Below, in pieces: positions 1 through 34,309 of a stretch of DNA of 64,000 bases. The stretch lies in the NCBI GenBank assembly GCA_037349315.1, contig JBAIAC010000027.1:5983001-6047000 (forward strand), read 5' to 3'. The notes below the pieces were generated by a model. It searched no databases. It was given only the letters and a program-made list of their open reading frames with translations, and was not told where the DNA came from. Source of the stretch: Chelydra serpentina (lineage: Eukaryota; Chordata; Testudines; Chelydridae). How positions within the stretch are numbered: position 1 is the first letter of the stretch; the number at the start of each line of letters is the position of its first letter. The position numbers were made by a program, and so were the translations under genes.

Positions 1-2570
1 GAATATTCATATTTTTACATTGGTGTAAACAGAAAAAAGCACTCCAATGTTTTTTCTGTACAGCTTATAAAAGGCTAACTTGCTACATCAGAATTCTATT
101 CTATAATTTCTCTAACCCACCTACATCAGACTTCATTCTACCACAATCAACCCTACACCACTTACAAAACACCAAAGCTTAAAGACACACCTGCACAAGC
201 CACTTAGCTCTAGCCAATTCTGGCTACAAACTGCTACTGTTTGGTCAGCTTGTAGGGTGGGTTTTTGTATTGTACACGCTTGGCAATTATTTTTGCCTTA
301 AGAGACTTAAAACCACTAAGCCACCCAAGTGGCTGAATATATATCATATTAACATCTGCCATCCTTTAGAGAGCAACCTAAATATTATAGTTCCTTTAAG
401 TATGCTTGCAGATTAAGCTAAGTCAGCTTTTGAGGTTCACAGTAAAAACATTTAAAAATATAAATAGAAGTAAGAGATGCAGGTAATACGAGTTAAAACT
501 GCAATAAAATTTGAACTTGTATAATGAAATGGTTTTCAAGTGCAAAACTAGTTTGCAACTCAATTAATTCTAACTTCTGAAATTAATTTAAGTTTGTTTT
601 ACAATGTTCCTTGGTTCACATTTCTTTTAAAATGTAAGTAGCTTGATACTTTCCATTATTCTTTGTTTACAATTTGTGTTCTCCTTGTTAAATTTGATGA
701 ACCACAAATAATCATTCTGAATTGTGTGCAAAATACCATGCAAGTAGCATAATACAGAAATTGGCAAAAAAAAATTAACTGAATTAAATTTGATGAATCT
801 GTGTTCATAATAGCAAGGGCTGGGAATATGAAACAACCAATGGCTCAAGCCAAGTTCTATACACAACTCTGCCAACATGTCAGTCCTAAACTACCACACT
901 CTGCTATTCCAGTGTTAGGCTCTGGACTTTCCAGACTATGGAATACTAATTGCTCAACTGAGATTTACACCCTGTGCAAACCCATTGAATTCAAAGGGTT
1001 TAAGCATATATTCTGGCTCAGTAAATACAGGATTTTCACTATAACAGACTGGGATAAGTAAGAAGGGGAAAAATAAGATATTCTACCAAACTAATCCACT
1101 TCATAGAGGCATATTCTGATTCTACTACAAAAACTGTAAGAAGCCATGTATGTTATCTCAACTGTCAATATTTACAACTAAACCACAGTCCTCAAAGTGA
1201 GTAGAGAGGTAAAGAACAATCACACTTAGGAAGTTGCTGTAGCAACTTCTTAGTAACGTCATCATATCAACCAGAATGTATAAGTCGTGCATAAGTTCCC
1301 CAAATTCTCACAGGAAACCAGTTAACAGAGAACTGCAACAGTTCCAAAAGGAAGTGATTAAGGCATGAGTAAGAATTTTGGAAGAAGTGATGAAAATACT
1401 TAATCTATTTTACATAAAGAGTATGAGTAATTGGACTAATGTAGTTAAATGGAACCACTATATATTATGTGGGGAAAGCCTAGTACAGAGCAATCTCAGT
1501 AAGGAAGAGGAGGCCACAAAAATCTTATCATAGCCAATGAGAAAAGTTAATATTCCCTGATTTTTGCTTTTTATTCCCAGGCTATGACAGTGTTACCAAC
1601 TATTTCCATTTCACTGGGAGAGTAAATTAATTTAACTGGCAGAGCCTCAGCCTCCTCTTGCTTTACATCTATCAAGGTTTCCCCCTCACCCTAACAAACA
1701 GGAAGTCAGACCAATTTGTCTTCAAACAAATCTTTTCCCCTGCATGTCTGAAAAGACCAGGAGAAATTCAGAGCCCTCAGAAAACTAGACACCTTTACAC
1801 ATATGGAATAAAGTACTCAAATCAATCCCAGCATTAGGATTAAAACAGTGAGAAACTGGGTAAGTTAAGAAGCTGTGCCAACCAGATGCAGCATGCAGTC
1901 ATGCAAAATGTCTAGGCTTAGGAGTCTTATTCTGAAGCCTGGTAGCATCAAGAAAGATGTCCTCATAGACGGATTATTAGCCATGCAACTCTACTTCCTC
2001 CTATAAACCTGAAAATTGGTCAGAGTACTATTTCAGTCTCCAAAAAGTCATCTATATTCCAAGGTGCAGAGAACAATCACAACCACACATGCTGTTGGAG
2101 GCTAAAAGAATTTAAATGGGATGGGAAGAGATTAATTGGTTTCTTGATTATTTTATGATCCATTAAAAATCTGACTTTTTGAAGAAGGCGGAGCTTGAAT
2201 GCCTTATAAATACAGATTCCTTTCTTCAAGGCTACAGAAACCATGGCTACATACTGATGTAATAATATCAATAGGAACTAACCGCTGTATTACCTATTTT
2301 GGCGTATAGTTTGAAGAATGCACAAACTAATCATATTTGGACCAGTTTATATACATATTCAGATTCACCATCTTGATAACGCAACGCCACACTGACACTA
2401 GCCCTAGTCTAAACTGGTGGATAGAAAAAGAGACAGGTTAGCATACAACCTTTCCCTGCATCTGTCTTCTTTCTGGTTATCACGATGTTCAAGTGGATAA
2501 CCAATATATACCAATATATCTGAATTTCTCTGATACTACCGAGAGACAATCCATCTTGTCTTTCATATTG

Positions 2571-2734
2571 CAGAATGTGTCTGCATATTTGTGGGCAAGA
2601 CGGGTTTGAAAAGCATATTTTCATACGCATGTATGTATATCACATACTTCACTGACGTCCATTTCACTTCTAGCTCAAGTTCAAAGTACTATGACCTGTG
2701 ACTTCTTCCAGTCTGTCCAGTTACAATTCCTATA
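2571..2734. repeat. Duplicated 164-bp segment, copy 1 (flanked by 10-bp direct repeat)
   Basis: Nearly identical to 3264-3428 (same direction; about ten substitutions and one 1-bp indel). It is immediately flanked by TTTCATATTG at 2561-2570 and again at 2735-2744. Confidence 0.85.
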
Positions 2735-3263
2735 TTTCATATTGAAGTGCTATCCTTAGGTTCTGGACTAGCTGTGATTTCTATCATTAGTGTCCACAAT
2801 GTGCTAGACTCTCCACAAACAGAGGCAGACATAAGCCTGTCCAAGAAATCCATCAGCTCACTATTGTAGCTACAGCCAAGACTGTTCACTGCTGGAAAAG
2901 AAAAGAAGAAGGTTTGCCTGGGTGGTTCTAGCCTCTTATAAGACTGAGATGATGCTGATTGATGGAATAAGCATTTTGAGAAACAGACGACATTTATAAC
3001 TTCTCCTTTGTTTGGCAGTCTCTGCTGAGCTATTGTGAAGGTGGTTCATTATGTCAGGGTCAGGAAGTTAGTTACCACAGTCAGCACTGTTCCTGGATTC
3101 ACAGACAGCAGCAGTGGCCAAGAACATTTTTCACCTTCAGCTAGCCAAGAGACAGATACATGCCTCTTCAGTTATCCATGTCTCTGTTATCTCAAGGCTA
3201 GACTACCATCAAGAACTTCAAATGAGGTGAACGTTCAAGGCTACCCATAAGCTTCAAGTACAG

Positions 3264-3428
3264 CAGAATGTGTCTGCATATTTGTTGGCAAGATGGGTTT
3301 GGAAAGCACATTTTCATTACGCATGTATGTATATCACATACTTCACTGGCGTCCATTTCACTTCTAGCTCAAGTTCAAAGTACTATGACCAGTGACTTCT
3401 TCCAGTCTGTCCTGTTACAATTCCTATA
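3264..3428. repeat. Duplicated 164-bp segment, copy 2
   Basis: Direct copy of 2571-2734, starting CAGAATGTGTCTGCATATTT. It lacks the TTTCATATTG flanks, so it looks like the older or donor copy. Confidence 0.85.
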
Positions 3429-6400
3429 TTCAACCATTCACAGTTGATCTATGTGTCTCAAGTGTAAGACTCAAGCAAGCCAGAAGTTTGCAATAGTGGA
3501 TGCTTGCCTTTGAAATCTGCTCTTGAAGGAAACACATTTAAGCTTGAGCTTTGCCACATTTTGAGCATGAGATAAGTCACCTTTGTCCAGGCTTTCTGCT
3601 AACTATACTCTGGAATCCCTGGTACTTATTACTAGCACTAGATTTTTCTCCATCTCTGTGCTTTAAAGTTAGCAACCACAGTGCTGCAAGTTTGGAGTAT
3701 ACAGTAAATAACTATATATTTGGCAAAGTGGAATCACATAAAGGGGACTCAGATACTAACTTTAACAATATGCACAAATAAAAAATAATATAAATGAATA
3801 TAGACAGACTAAGGAAATTAGCCAACTTCTGAATTTTTTTATACATTTGAGCAATAAGGAAATGGAGAAAAGGCATAATACAATCTAACTCAGGGCCCAT
3901 TTTTCTTAAAGATAATAAATTTCATGTGTGTTAGTCAACAAGAACAAAAACTGAAAAAATTATAGTTTCTTAAAAAAAATATTTAAATTTTTAAACACTT
4001 CTCAAAGTTTGAAAGCACCATGAAAAAACTTGTTCCTATTCTCAAATAACAGAAAGTGTTAAAATGCACAGCCATACGTTGCCATGTAACTTAATAAATC
4101 AGATTTGATGAGGTCTTCTTTAATTCTTTGAAAACAGTACTATATTATGGTGTAGAAAACAATGCAACAGGGAATCAAACATCAAAGGATTACAGTACTT
4201 TAACAAAATAGTCCACAAACTATTAAGTTGTGCAGCTGAAAAAGTGAGTTAAAACCATGAACTTTTCCTTTCTCACCTGGGAATGAATTTCTTATCACAA
4301 ACAGATCTATTTCTAGGAACGTGCCAAATTCATCCACCACGAGCCTCACATTCAACAATTCCCTTTTTACATCTTTACAGTAAAACTGTGTTTGAGCATT
4401 GCTGATAATAATCAGCTTCTCCTTCACAAATGCATTTTATTTTGTTCAGAATCATTAAAGCTTATGTGTGTTAGTTATCTGAGGCCTCTTATTACAGTTT
4501 TACTTTTGTCTGATTCCAGATATTGGTCAATAATACATTTGCATATTTTTAATCAGATTTACTTTATACCAAGCCATGTAAAAAGAGACCAAAACATGTT
4601 TTTAAAAGGTTTAACTAAATTTAATACGAACTAATTTGAATAGCTTTCTGATGTAGCAACTATCATTGTTAAATGCTAAATACAAGTAGTTTAGAGAGAA
4701 CTGCCCAACGAATTCATAAGAAGTAGTTTAGTTTGCTTGCTAGACTGTACAACACAAAGCATTTTTCTACCCTCAGGAAAAAATAGAACTTGTTGGAATG
4801 TTAACTATTGCTTCCTTCACTTGCAGTTACACTTCTTTCCCCCTTTTTTCCTTTTTTTAAAAAGACCTAAAGGATCCAATATTTGATGGCACAGAAAAGA
4901 GCAAAATAGCTGTAGTTTGTCAGCTAATTACAAAGTTGACAATGTTCTCATAAAGAAAAAGCCCTGCACACATTTTAAATACTGTATAAAGTATTAAATT
5001 CTAACAGTAGGTTGCTACTGCTCTAACACATTCCATTTTGTGTTTAATATGTTAACTGAATTTAAGATCTACTTAAACCTAACTAGTTTAGTGTTCTGTG
5101 CATGGACAAGCTCTGCTTAACAGTTCTGGTAAATGGCTCTCAATACACCATTGCATAGATTCCTAACTTGTGTACCACGTCCCCCACTTAATCCCAGACC
5201 TTAACAGAAAAGTAAATAACAGCTCAAATTAGGTGACCGTAGTGGAATGTGGCAGCCATTTTACACAAGAAGCACTACTTAGCAGCTGTATGCAGGAGGG
5301 AAGCAAGAGAGTAGCTTCTCTAGTTGAAGTTACAGGGCGCGTTTTGGTCAAACAGAACATTGTCCAAACTGAGGTTCAGCCAGGACACTAACCGGGTAAC
5401 TCCTCATGCTCTTAAAAGTGCAACGGGATCCATCCTGGATGACAAAATTGTCAGGATCTTAACTCTAGATCAGACTTCTTAACCGATAATTAGCAAATCA
5501 ACAGAAAATGTTAAGACAACAGAACAGTATCTGATGTTTTAGTAAAGCCATCTCATTCTTTTAGCTATATCAAGGTAAAATGTTAGTATGCCTGTTCTCT
5601 CTTCTGGGAGCATAGTAGTTCCACTTTCAAAATACTGGAGATGCTTATAAGTAAATGTGAACTGGCTGCTATTTAGGAATTGCTTGTATTTGGGTTGAAC
5701 AGTCTCAGTTTTTAAGAGGATTTGCTTGTTTATACATAGTTGCTCAAATTTTTCAGCAAACCCTTCCAGGAGGTTACTCAGAATTTCTGAAACAATGTAG
5801 TTGAGCAAGCAAGACAGCTGGTCTCAGAACAAGATAAAACCACATTTAAGTAATCTTCAAGAGAGGAGGTGGCTATTTGTACATTAAGAGACATATCAAA
5901 AACTCAAACACTGGAAAGGTCAATTTGTTTGAAAATGGTTTACTTAAAATAAGCAAAAAGAGGAACAAATTAAAAGCTAGCTCCACTCCAACTAGAAGGA
6001 ACTATAAAGAATTCCCATTCCACTTATTGTTCTGATTGGAATGGGAAAGTAACTGTGTTTTAATACCAGAAAAAGCTTCAACGGCTGATATTTCAGGGGC
6101 ACATGGGTGGTCTGTTATAATATTACAAGTTTTAGAAAATACTTAGCATTTTTCCCATATGTGAAATAAAAAAAGAGCCTTCATGTTTTTGGCAAACCTA
6201 CTTACTTTTGAGAAAGCAAAATGTCTTCTTGAATTTAATGTATGCTATATTATTTACACTATATAATTTTTAGTAAAGTTATTTCTTCGTGTACATTAGA
6301 TTGGACCTCCAGCACTGCCTCTTGAACAGATGACAAAGAAAACTTAAAATCTTTTACTCATCCCAAGAATTTGAACGTTTGAGAAGGTAAGGACCACAAA

Positions 6401-6794
6401 TCATGAATTAACTCTGCAGTGTATTTGAATACGAGTCTCTAACTATAAATAGCATTTCTAATCCTATTGCTAGCAACCATGACCTTGCTAAGGAAAAAAA
6501 TTATACTTGGGGTAAAGGACTACAAGGTATTAATGGAGTGTCAATTCTATAATAAATGATTGTAACCATGATTTACAAAAATTGCAGTGGTTTAAGAACT
6601 GTTTTCTCAATTTTCCTTTACTAAAACTGTGGAGTCCTTTTGGATGAGACTTTTAAAAACAAATTCCTGTCTGCCATATGTAGCACTTAAAAATCCCATG
6701 ACAATTTTCCTACGAGTGGGAGTTTGCTTCACTGTCCTTGACCAAAATTTTCCCTGCCTTCCACTGCTGCACAGCATTCTATATGCTCTTTGTC

Positions 6795-7528
6795 AGCCTG
6801 ATTGGGAGGGGTTGCAAGTGCTTTGGAGGATAGAATCAAATTCAAAATAATCTGGACAAACTAGAGTAATGCTCTGAAGTACTCTACTTAGGAAGGAACA
6901 ATCAATTGCACACATACAAAATGGGAAATGACTGCAGAAAGGGATCTGGGGGGTCATAGTGGATCACAAGCAAGTATGACTGAACAGTGTAATACTGTTG
7001 CAAAAAAAGAAAACATCATTCTGGGATGTATTAGCAGGAGTGTTGTAAGCAGACATGAGAAGTAATTTTTCTGCTCTACTCCACGCTGATTAGGCCTCAA
7101 CTGGAGTATTGTGTCCAGTTCTGGGCACCACGGCACCACATTTCAAGAAAAATGTGGACAAATTGGAGAAAGCCCAGAAATAAAAACTATTAAAGATTTA
7201 TGAGGGAAGATTGAAAAAAGTGGGTTTGTTTAGTCTGGAAAAGAGAAGACTGAGGGTATGTCTACACTACCTGCCGGATTGGCGGGTAGCGATCGATCCA
7301 GTGGGGGTCGATTTATCGCGTCTAGTTTAGAAGCGATAAATCGACCCCCGAGCGCTCTCCCGTCGACTCCTGTACTCCACCACCACAAGAGGCGCAGGCG
7401 GAGTCGACGGGGGAGCGGCAGCAGTCGACTCACTGCAGTGAAGACACCGCGGTGAGTAGATCTAAGTACATCGACTTCAGCTATGTTATTCACGTAGCTG
7501 AAGTTGCGTAACTTAGATCAATCCTTCA

Positions 7529-7567
<39 letters not shown>

Positions 7568-7935
7568 CGCAGTGTAGACCAAGGCTCAGAGGGGACATGA
7601 TAACAGTTTTCAAGTACATATAAAGTTGTTACAAGGAGGAGGGAGAAAAACTGTTCTTAACCTCTGAGGATAGGACAAGAAGCAATGGGTTTAAATTGCA
7701 GCAAGGGCAGTTTAGGTTGGACATTAGGAAAAACTTTCTAACCATCAGGGTAGTTAAGCACTGGAATAAATTGCCTAGGGAGGCTGTGAAATCTCCATCA
7801 TTGGAGATTTTTAAGAGCAGGTTAGACAAACACCTGCCAGGAATGGTCTAAATAAAACTTAGTTCTGCCATGAGTGCAGGGGCCTGGACTAGATGACCTC
7901 TGGAGGTCCCTGCCAGTCCTATGATAGTTGCTCCT
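6795..7935 (+). mobile_element. CR1 LINE fragment (3' end), interrupted by a MITE
   Basis: Sense-strand remains of the C-terminal reverse-transcriptase region and 3' UTR. Recognisable stretches include CTCAACTGGAGTATTGTGTC near 7096, GGACATTAGGAAAAACTTTC near 7719, and the typical CR1 tail CTGGACTAGATGACCTCTGG near 7886 followed by CCTATGAT. It is split at about 7256-7583 by an unrelated palindromic element. The frame is broken, so it is not active. Confidence 0.85.
7257..7582. mobile_element. Palindromic MITE nested in CR1 (GTCTACACT-type ends)
   Basis: The ends are inverted: TATGTCTACACTAC on the left and, reversed, TTGGTCTACACTGC on the right. Inside is a perfect 17-bp hairpin stem (7303-7319 with 7333-7349, 13-nt loop), a second GTCGAC palindrome set, and a CA microsatellite at 7529-7564. 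The CR1 text resumes on both sides. The flanks ACTGAGGG and GCTCAGAG may be a decayed 8-bp target duplication, suggesting the hAT class. Families with these ends are abundant in turtle genomes. Confidence 0.75.
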
Positions 7936-8650
7936 ATGATGGTGAGATGGGATTTAAAACAAACAATATCTGAAATCAGCCCCCCAGCAGTATTTTAGAT
8001 TAACACATTAATTGATAAGTAATAAATATAATAATTATGACTATTATTATTATTTGAAAATAGACACATAAGACTCTCCAGAGTATTCTATAAAATGTAA
8101 GATATCCAGGCCCAGCAGTTCTCTAGCTTATGAAAAAAGCAGCAACTGGGGTTGAAAACAGGAGTTAAAAATGTTAAGTAATTCAGAATTATGGAGGGGA
8201 AAAAAAATCAAAAGCACTTAGAAAAGACGCACACATTTTTGAGACCAAAATCTAGTGCAGAAAAAAAGAGTCCATAGAACAAAGAAGCACTCCTGTGCAT
8301 CTCTCGTACCCACAGTTTATTGGTTCTTAACAGTGAACAAAGTTATGCTCATATATTTTTAAAAACAAGCAGTTATCTTGGCAAATTTTATGTTGCTGTC
8401 AGATAATCAAAGTAACAAAAAAAATGTATGGGAAACAGACCAAGTCAAGACTGGAGAATGGAACAAATAGATGTGAAAATCAAGGAACAGTGATATTAGT
8501 AAAAACCAAGCTACTCTGAAAGAGTAACTTCTTTTAACTACGTTTCTAATAAATGGAAAGCTGACATACCAGTGTACAACAAAGATTCAAGTAAAACTTT
8601 TAAAGAAAAAACACTGATTCATTCAGTAGGGAGAAGAGAACATACATTTA

Positions 8651-30750
<22,100 letters not shown>

Positions 30751-31519
30751 TTAAATAATCATTTATAGGGAAATGTTTATTTATGTTAGTCAATTTCTCT
30801 AGCTAGGATGACTGTAAGCTCTTCAAGAGGAGGGACCATTCCCTCAGATACAGCTAAATCACTATACCCACCTCCGGCACTGTTTACATAAATCTCTGCT
30901 TGTTCAATATCCCAATCTACACCACAGAAAAAAAGGGAAAACAAAATCTTGCATGATAAAATGAGTTTTATTTCAAGAAACCATGTATTATGTAAACTGC
31001 ACATATGCACCAACATCTCAGGAAAATATACAACAACAAATTTTATAAATATACTAACTGCATTACACCAGGTCGAGAGCAGCATTTCATCATGAGATAC
31101 TGACCAGGAAGAATACACACATAAATTATAGAAACATAGACTTTTAATCACAATGAACATGCTCTTGGGAAACAAGACATTCAGTAAGTAATCACAATGG
31201 ATAGGGTTAAAACCAGTGCATAAGATTTCATGAAACTAAAGCATTCTGCTTTTAATTGTTCAGAACAATTCTGATCAGTTCTCTTATGTAGAAAAACAAA
31301 ACAGTTTTACCCACAGGGCAAAAGGCATTGACCAGACACCAGTAATTATGACGAGTCCTAATCACACCCCCCCAACAGCTTCGATCATCCAATTAGCAAT
31401 CAAGCAAAAACAACAACAGTTGAATCTGGGTCACTGCAACCACATTACCCAAGGCAGTAGTCATTATTAGTGTTCTATGTGTGCATGGTACTTTGTACAG
31501 AAAATAAAGACTTGAGATG

Positions 31520-31558
31520 AAATCCTGATCCCATTGACTTCAGTGGGGGTCAGGATTT
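31520..31558. repeat. Small inverted repeat
   Basis: AAATCCTGA at 31520-31528 and TCAGGATTT at 31550-31558, around CATTGACTTCAGTG. It is a motif common in sauropsid repeats. Confidence 0.4.
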
Positions 31559-31910
31559 GATCCATGTTCCAAGCATTTTACAGTTTAAGAGCCATGGAGG
31601 AGAGGAGTTGTTCCGAGCCCAGTGGTACATCTGTACCAGTCAGTGCCTGCTATCATTCAGCCATGAGCACTGTTACCTGCAACAGAACTCCGGCTCTTGT
31701 GCCACTAGAGTCCCAGGGTGGAAGAGAGCCTGAAGTGCGCGGCTATTGGGAATCACCAGTTCAGTCTTGAGAAACCCCACTGGCAATTCTTGAGCTGGGA
31801 GATTGAGCCTGACCAACCTCCCACACTTGTGATCCCCAAATTGCCACCCAGATACCATAGCTCACCAGACCAGTCCAATTTATTTTACTCCTCCTTACTC
31901 AAACACCTTC

Positions 31911-32946
31911 ATTTTTTCCCCGTCTCCCCCCTTGCCTTATCCCTCCCTTCCTCTATCACATCCCTCTTCACCCCATCCCCCTTTCCCAGACCCTTCCCCT
32001 TATCACCCCCTGCCTCCCATCCCTTCTTTTTCCTCCCCTACCCCCTCTTCCATCCCCCTTCCTGTCATGTCCCATCACCCCACATCCTCCTTTCCCAGCC
32101 CTTCTCCTTCCTTCCCTGTCACCACCCTGGCTGCTCCCTTTCCTCCCTACTGCCATCGCACCTCCCCAGACTCTTCCCCTTCCTCCCTGCCCCCACCCCC
32201 TTCTCCCACTTCTCTCCCTTCCCTGTCCCTATAACCTTCCTGAGACCTTTCCTCCCTGCTCCATCCCCCTCTCGCACTTCTGCCCCTTCCTCCTCTCCCT
32301 ACTCCCACCTCATCCCTTCTTCCCCTGTCCCCATCCCCTTCTCCCACCCCTATCCCTTCCTCCCCACCTCTCTTCTCCAGACCCTGCCCCTCCCCTTTTT
32401 CCACCCCTGATCCCCCCTACCCCTTTTCCACCTCTGCTCCCTCCTCCCCTGTCCCCACCCACTTCTCCCACCCCATCCTCCTCCCCACCCCGACTCCCTT
32501 CTCCCACCCCATCCCTTCCTCCCCTACCCCACCCCCTTCTCCAGACCCTGCTCCCTCCTCCCTTTCCCCCACCCCTTTCTCCCCTGCCCCACCCCCTTCT
32601 CCCACCCCATTCTCCCACCCCATCCCTTCCTCCCCTACCCCCCTTCTCCAGACCCTGCTCCCTCCTCCCCTACCCCACCCCATCCTCCCCTACCCCACCA
32701 CTCTTCTCCCTTAGCCCCACCCCCTTCTCCCCTGCCCCGACCCCCTTCTCCCACCCCATCCCTTCCTCCCCTACCCCACCCCCTTCTCCAGACCCTGCTT
32801 CCTCCTCCCCTGCCCTAGTCTCCTCTCCCACCCCTGCTTCCACCCCCCTCCCCAGCCCCTTCCTCCCCTGCCCCATCCCCCTCCTCCACCAGTCTCCTCC
32901 CCTTCTATCTCCCCCCCCTCCCGTTTCTCATCTCCGCCTCCCCCTT
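31911..32946. repeat. C/T-biased minisatellite-like tract in BCAS3 intron 1
   Basis: About 1 kb in which the plus strand is overwhelmingly C and T with phrases such as CCCCTACCCCACCCCCTTCT and CTTCTCCAGACCCTG recurring irregularly (the latter at about 32370, 32539, 32645 and 32785). The sense RNA of BCAS3 is therefore G/A-rich. Long open frames on both strands here are low-complexity artefacts. Confidence 0.9.
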
Positions 32947-32948
32947 AC

Positions 32949-33060
32949 CTGCTGCGTTGCTCCTTCGCCCTGGCTCCTCACTGACAGTGTTTGGGACCCT
33001 CTCGGGGACTGACACCTAGCACACGCCTAATGCCAACAGCCAATCACCACGCGGGAGAGG
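32949..33060 (-). other. BCAS3: BCAS3 putative non-coding first exon (5' UTR); 5' limit not determined
   Basis: On the minus strand the sequence GCAACGCAGCAG is followed by a strong donor GTAAGG starting at 32948, inside the CpG island and 2.2 kb upstream of the ATG exon. No ATG occurs in the roughly 90 bases before the donor. Splicing to 30718 places a TGA (32980-32978) in frame with the ATG, 12 codons upstream. The right-hand limit given is arbitrary, because the transcription start cannot be read from sequence alone. Confidence 0.6.
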
Positions 33061-33388
33061 CAGGCCCCTCTGTCCCGTCACCCAATCCCACTCCCCCGTA
33101 TGGAGCAATGGGCGGGACACCGATGACATGAACGTCGCTTGCACCCGCTCCCTGGCCAGACTAGGTTGAGAGAACAGAGCGCAGCCTGGGCCCGTTTAGC
33201 TTTGTTTACATCCAGATCTCGCGAGAGCCATCGTGAGGCCCCGACGCACGTGCAGGGAGGCAAAGCCCAGGAGCCTGTCAGTCACGGACCAAAGGCCAAT
33301 CAGAAGAAGCGACCTTCAACCCCACCCTCATTAGGGCGTTAGAATCCTATTTTGCCGTCCGCTTCGTCGTTATGTAATCCCGGAAGTG
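33040..33388. promoter_or_regulatory. Cluster of proximal promoter sites (CCAAT, E-box, ETS)
   Basis: CCAAT boxes at 33040-33044, 33082-33086 and 33296-33300 (NF-Y type), a CACGTG E-box at 33247-33252, and an ETS-type CCCGGAAGTG at 33379-33388. Together with TCTCGCGAGA at 33217 this is a typical CpG-island promoter layout. The sites are read from sequence; factor binding is inferred. Confidence 0.5.
33217..33226. promoter_or_regulatory. TCTCGCGAGA palindromic promoter element
   Basis: A perfect 10-bp palindrome TCTCGCGAGA. This element is known from TATA-less and bidirectional CpG-island promoters of vertebrates and has been linked to ZBTB33 (Kaiso). It lies about 270 bp upstream of the BCAS3 first-exon donor, a suitable place for a core or proximal element. 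Confidence 0.7.
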
Positions 33389-34309
33389 GCCTGGCTGAGG
33401 CAACGAAAACGAGGCCCCGGTAGTCCGCAGGCAGGTCCGCTCATCTCCGGCCCGACGCTGCCCCGTCGGGGGGCACGTCGCACACAGCGGGGTGGAAGCA
33501 GGACAGACCGGGACAGTCCGGGGGCGGGGGGAGGATAATGGCGGCGGCGTCACAGAACCGGGGGGCGAGGCCAGGCGGAGAGGGCCCGGGAGCGGCGGGC
33601 GGGATGAGACAAACGGAGAGCGGCGAGGCCTGGCCACGGAAAGGGGGTGTCACAGCAGGACCCCCCCCCTCCCCGGACAGGGAGCTGCCCTGCCATAACG
33701 GGCCCGCGCCTGCTGGCCCCAGCAGCCCAGGACGCGTGTGTGGACGGGGCGGGGACCTGCTCCACCCGCCGCCCCCAGGACGGTCCTGAACTAGGGTCCC
33801 CAATGCCCTGGAGCAGCGCGGTGAATGGAGGCAGCCCAACGAAACTGAGCCTGGACGGGTAGGAAACACCTCAAGTGCGTTAGCCAGGCCGGCTGCGGTA
33901 AAATCGGGGCTAAGCAGCCCGATTGATTAGACAATAGCTGGCCTTCCCCCTGCCATAAATCCAGTCTGGAATTAATCAGCCTCTCTGGGAACCTTGCCGT
34001 CAGGCGGCAGACTCACCCCCGCCCTGGCAGGAGAGAGCTGTGTGATCCAGCATAGAAATAAAATGTCAGGCCCGGACCAAGCACTTGCGTCACCTTCCCG
34101 TACCCGTACAAGAGGACTGCCCCGCTTGTAGAGCCACGTGTCGCCCCTAAGGAAACTCATACTTGGAAACCGCAACTGACAACACCACAGGTTTCCGTCA
34201 TCCAGAAAGAGCCAATGGTGTGATTACTGAGGCACATCATTTGTTACAAGAGTGAATGTGAGTTAGGCCCTTGACAGAAAAAGAAGAGGAGAGGGTCCCT
34301 AACTGGAAG

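Larger units (their letters stand above)
32950..33890. promoter_or_regulatory. CpG island, BCAS3 promoter region (possibly bidirectional)
   Basis: This is a GC-rich, CpG-dense stretch in otherwise AT-rich DNA, centred on the presumed BCAS3 first exon. The most extreme part, 33440-33790, has runs such as GGCGGCGGCG and GGGGCGGGG. The open frames here are composition effects. No TATA box is apparent, as is usual for CpG-island housekeeping promoters. A divergent plus-strand transcript is possible but not shown. Confidence 0.8.

Noticed and set aside
5539..5808. 89-codon minus-strand frame, soluble-protein-like
   Set aside because: It does not match the next BCAS3 exon as remembered, and its flanks lack convincing splice sites.
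31718..32876. Long open frames on both strands rich in Pro/Ser or Gly/Glu/Arg
   Set aside because: They are translations of the C/T-biased repeat tract and have no start context or domain.
33347..33869. Overlapping frames on both strands in the CpG island
   Set aside because: GC-rich DNA lacks stop codons by chance; only the 33538 frame was kept as a speculative note.
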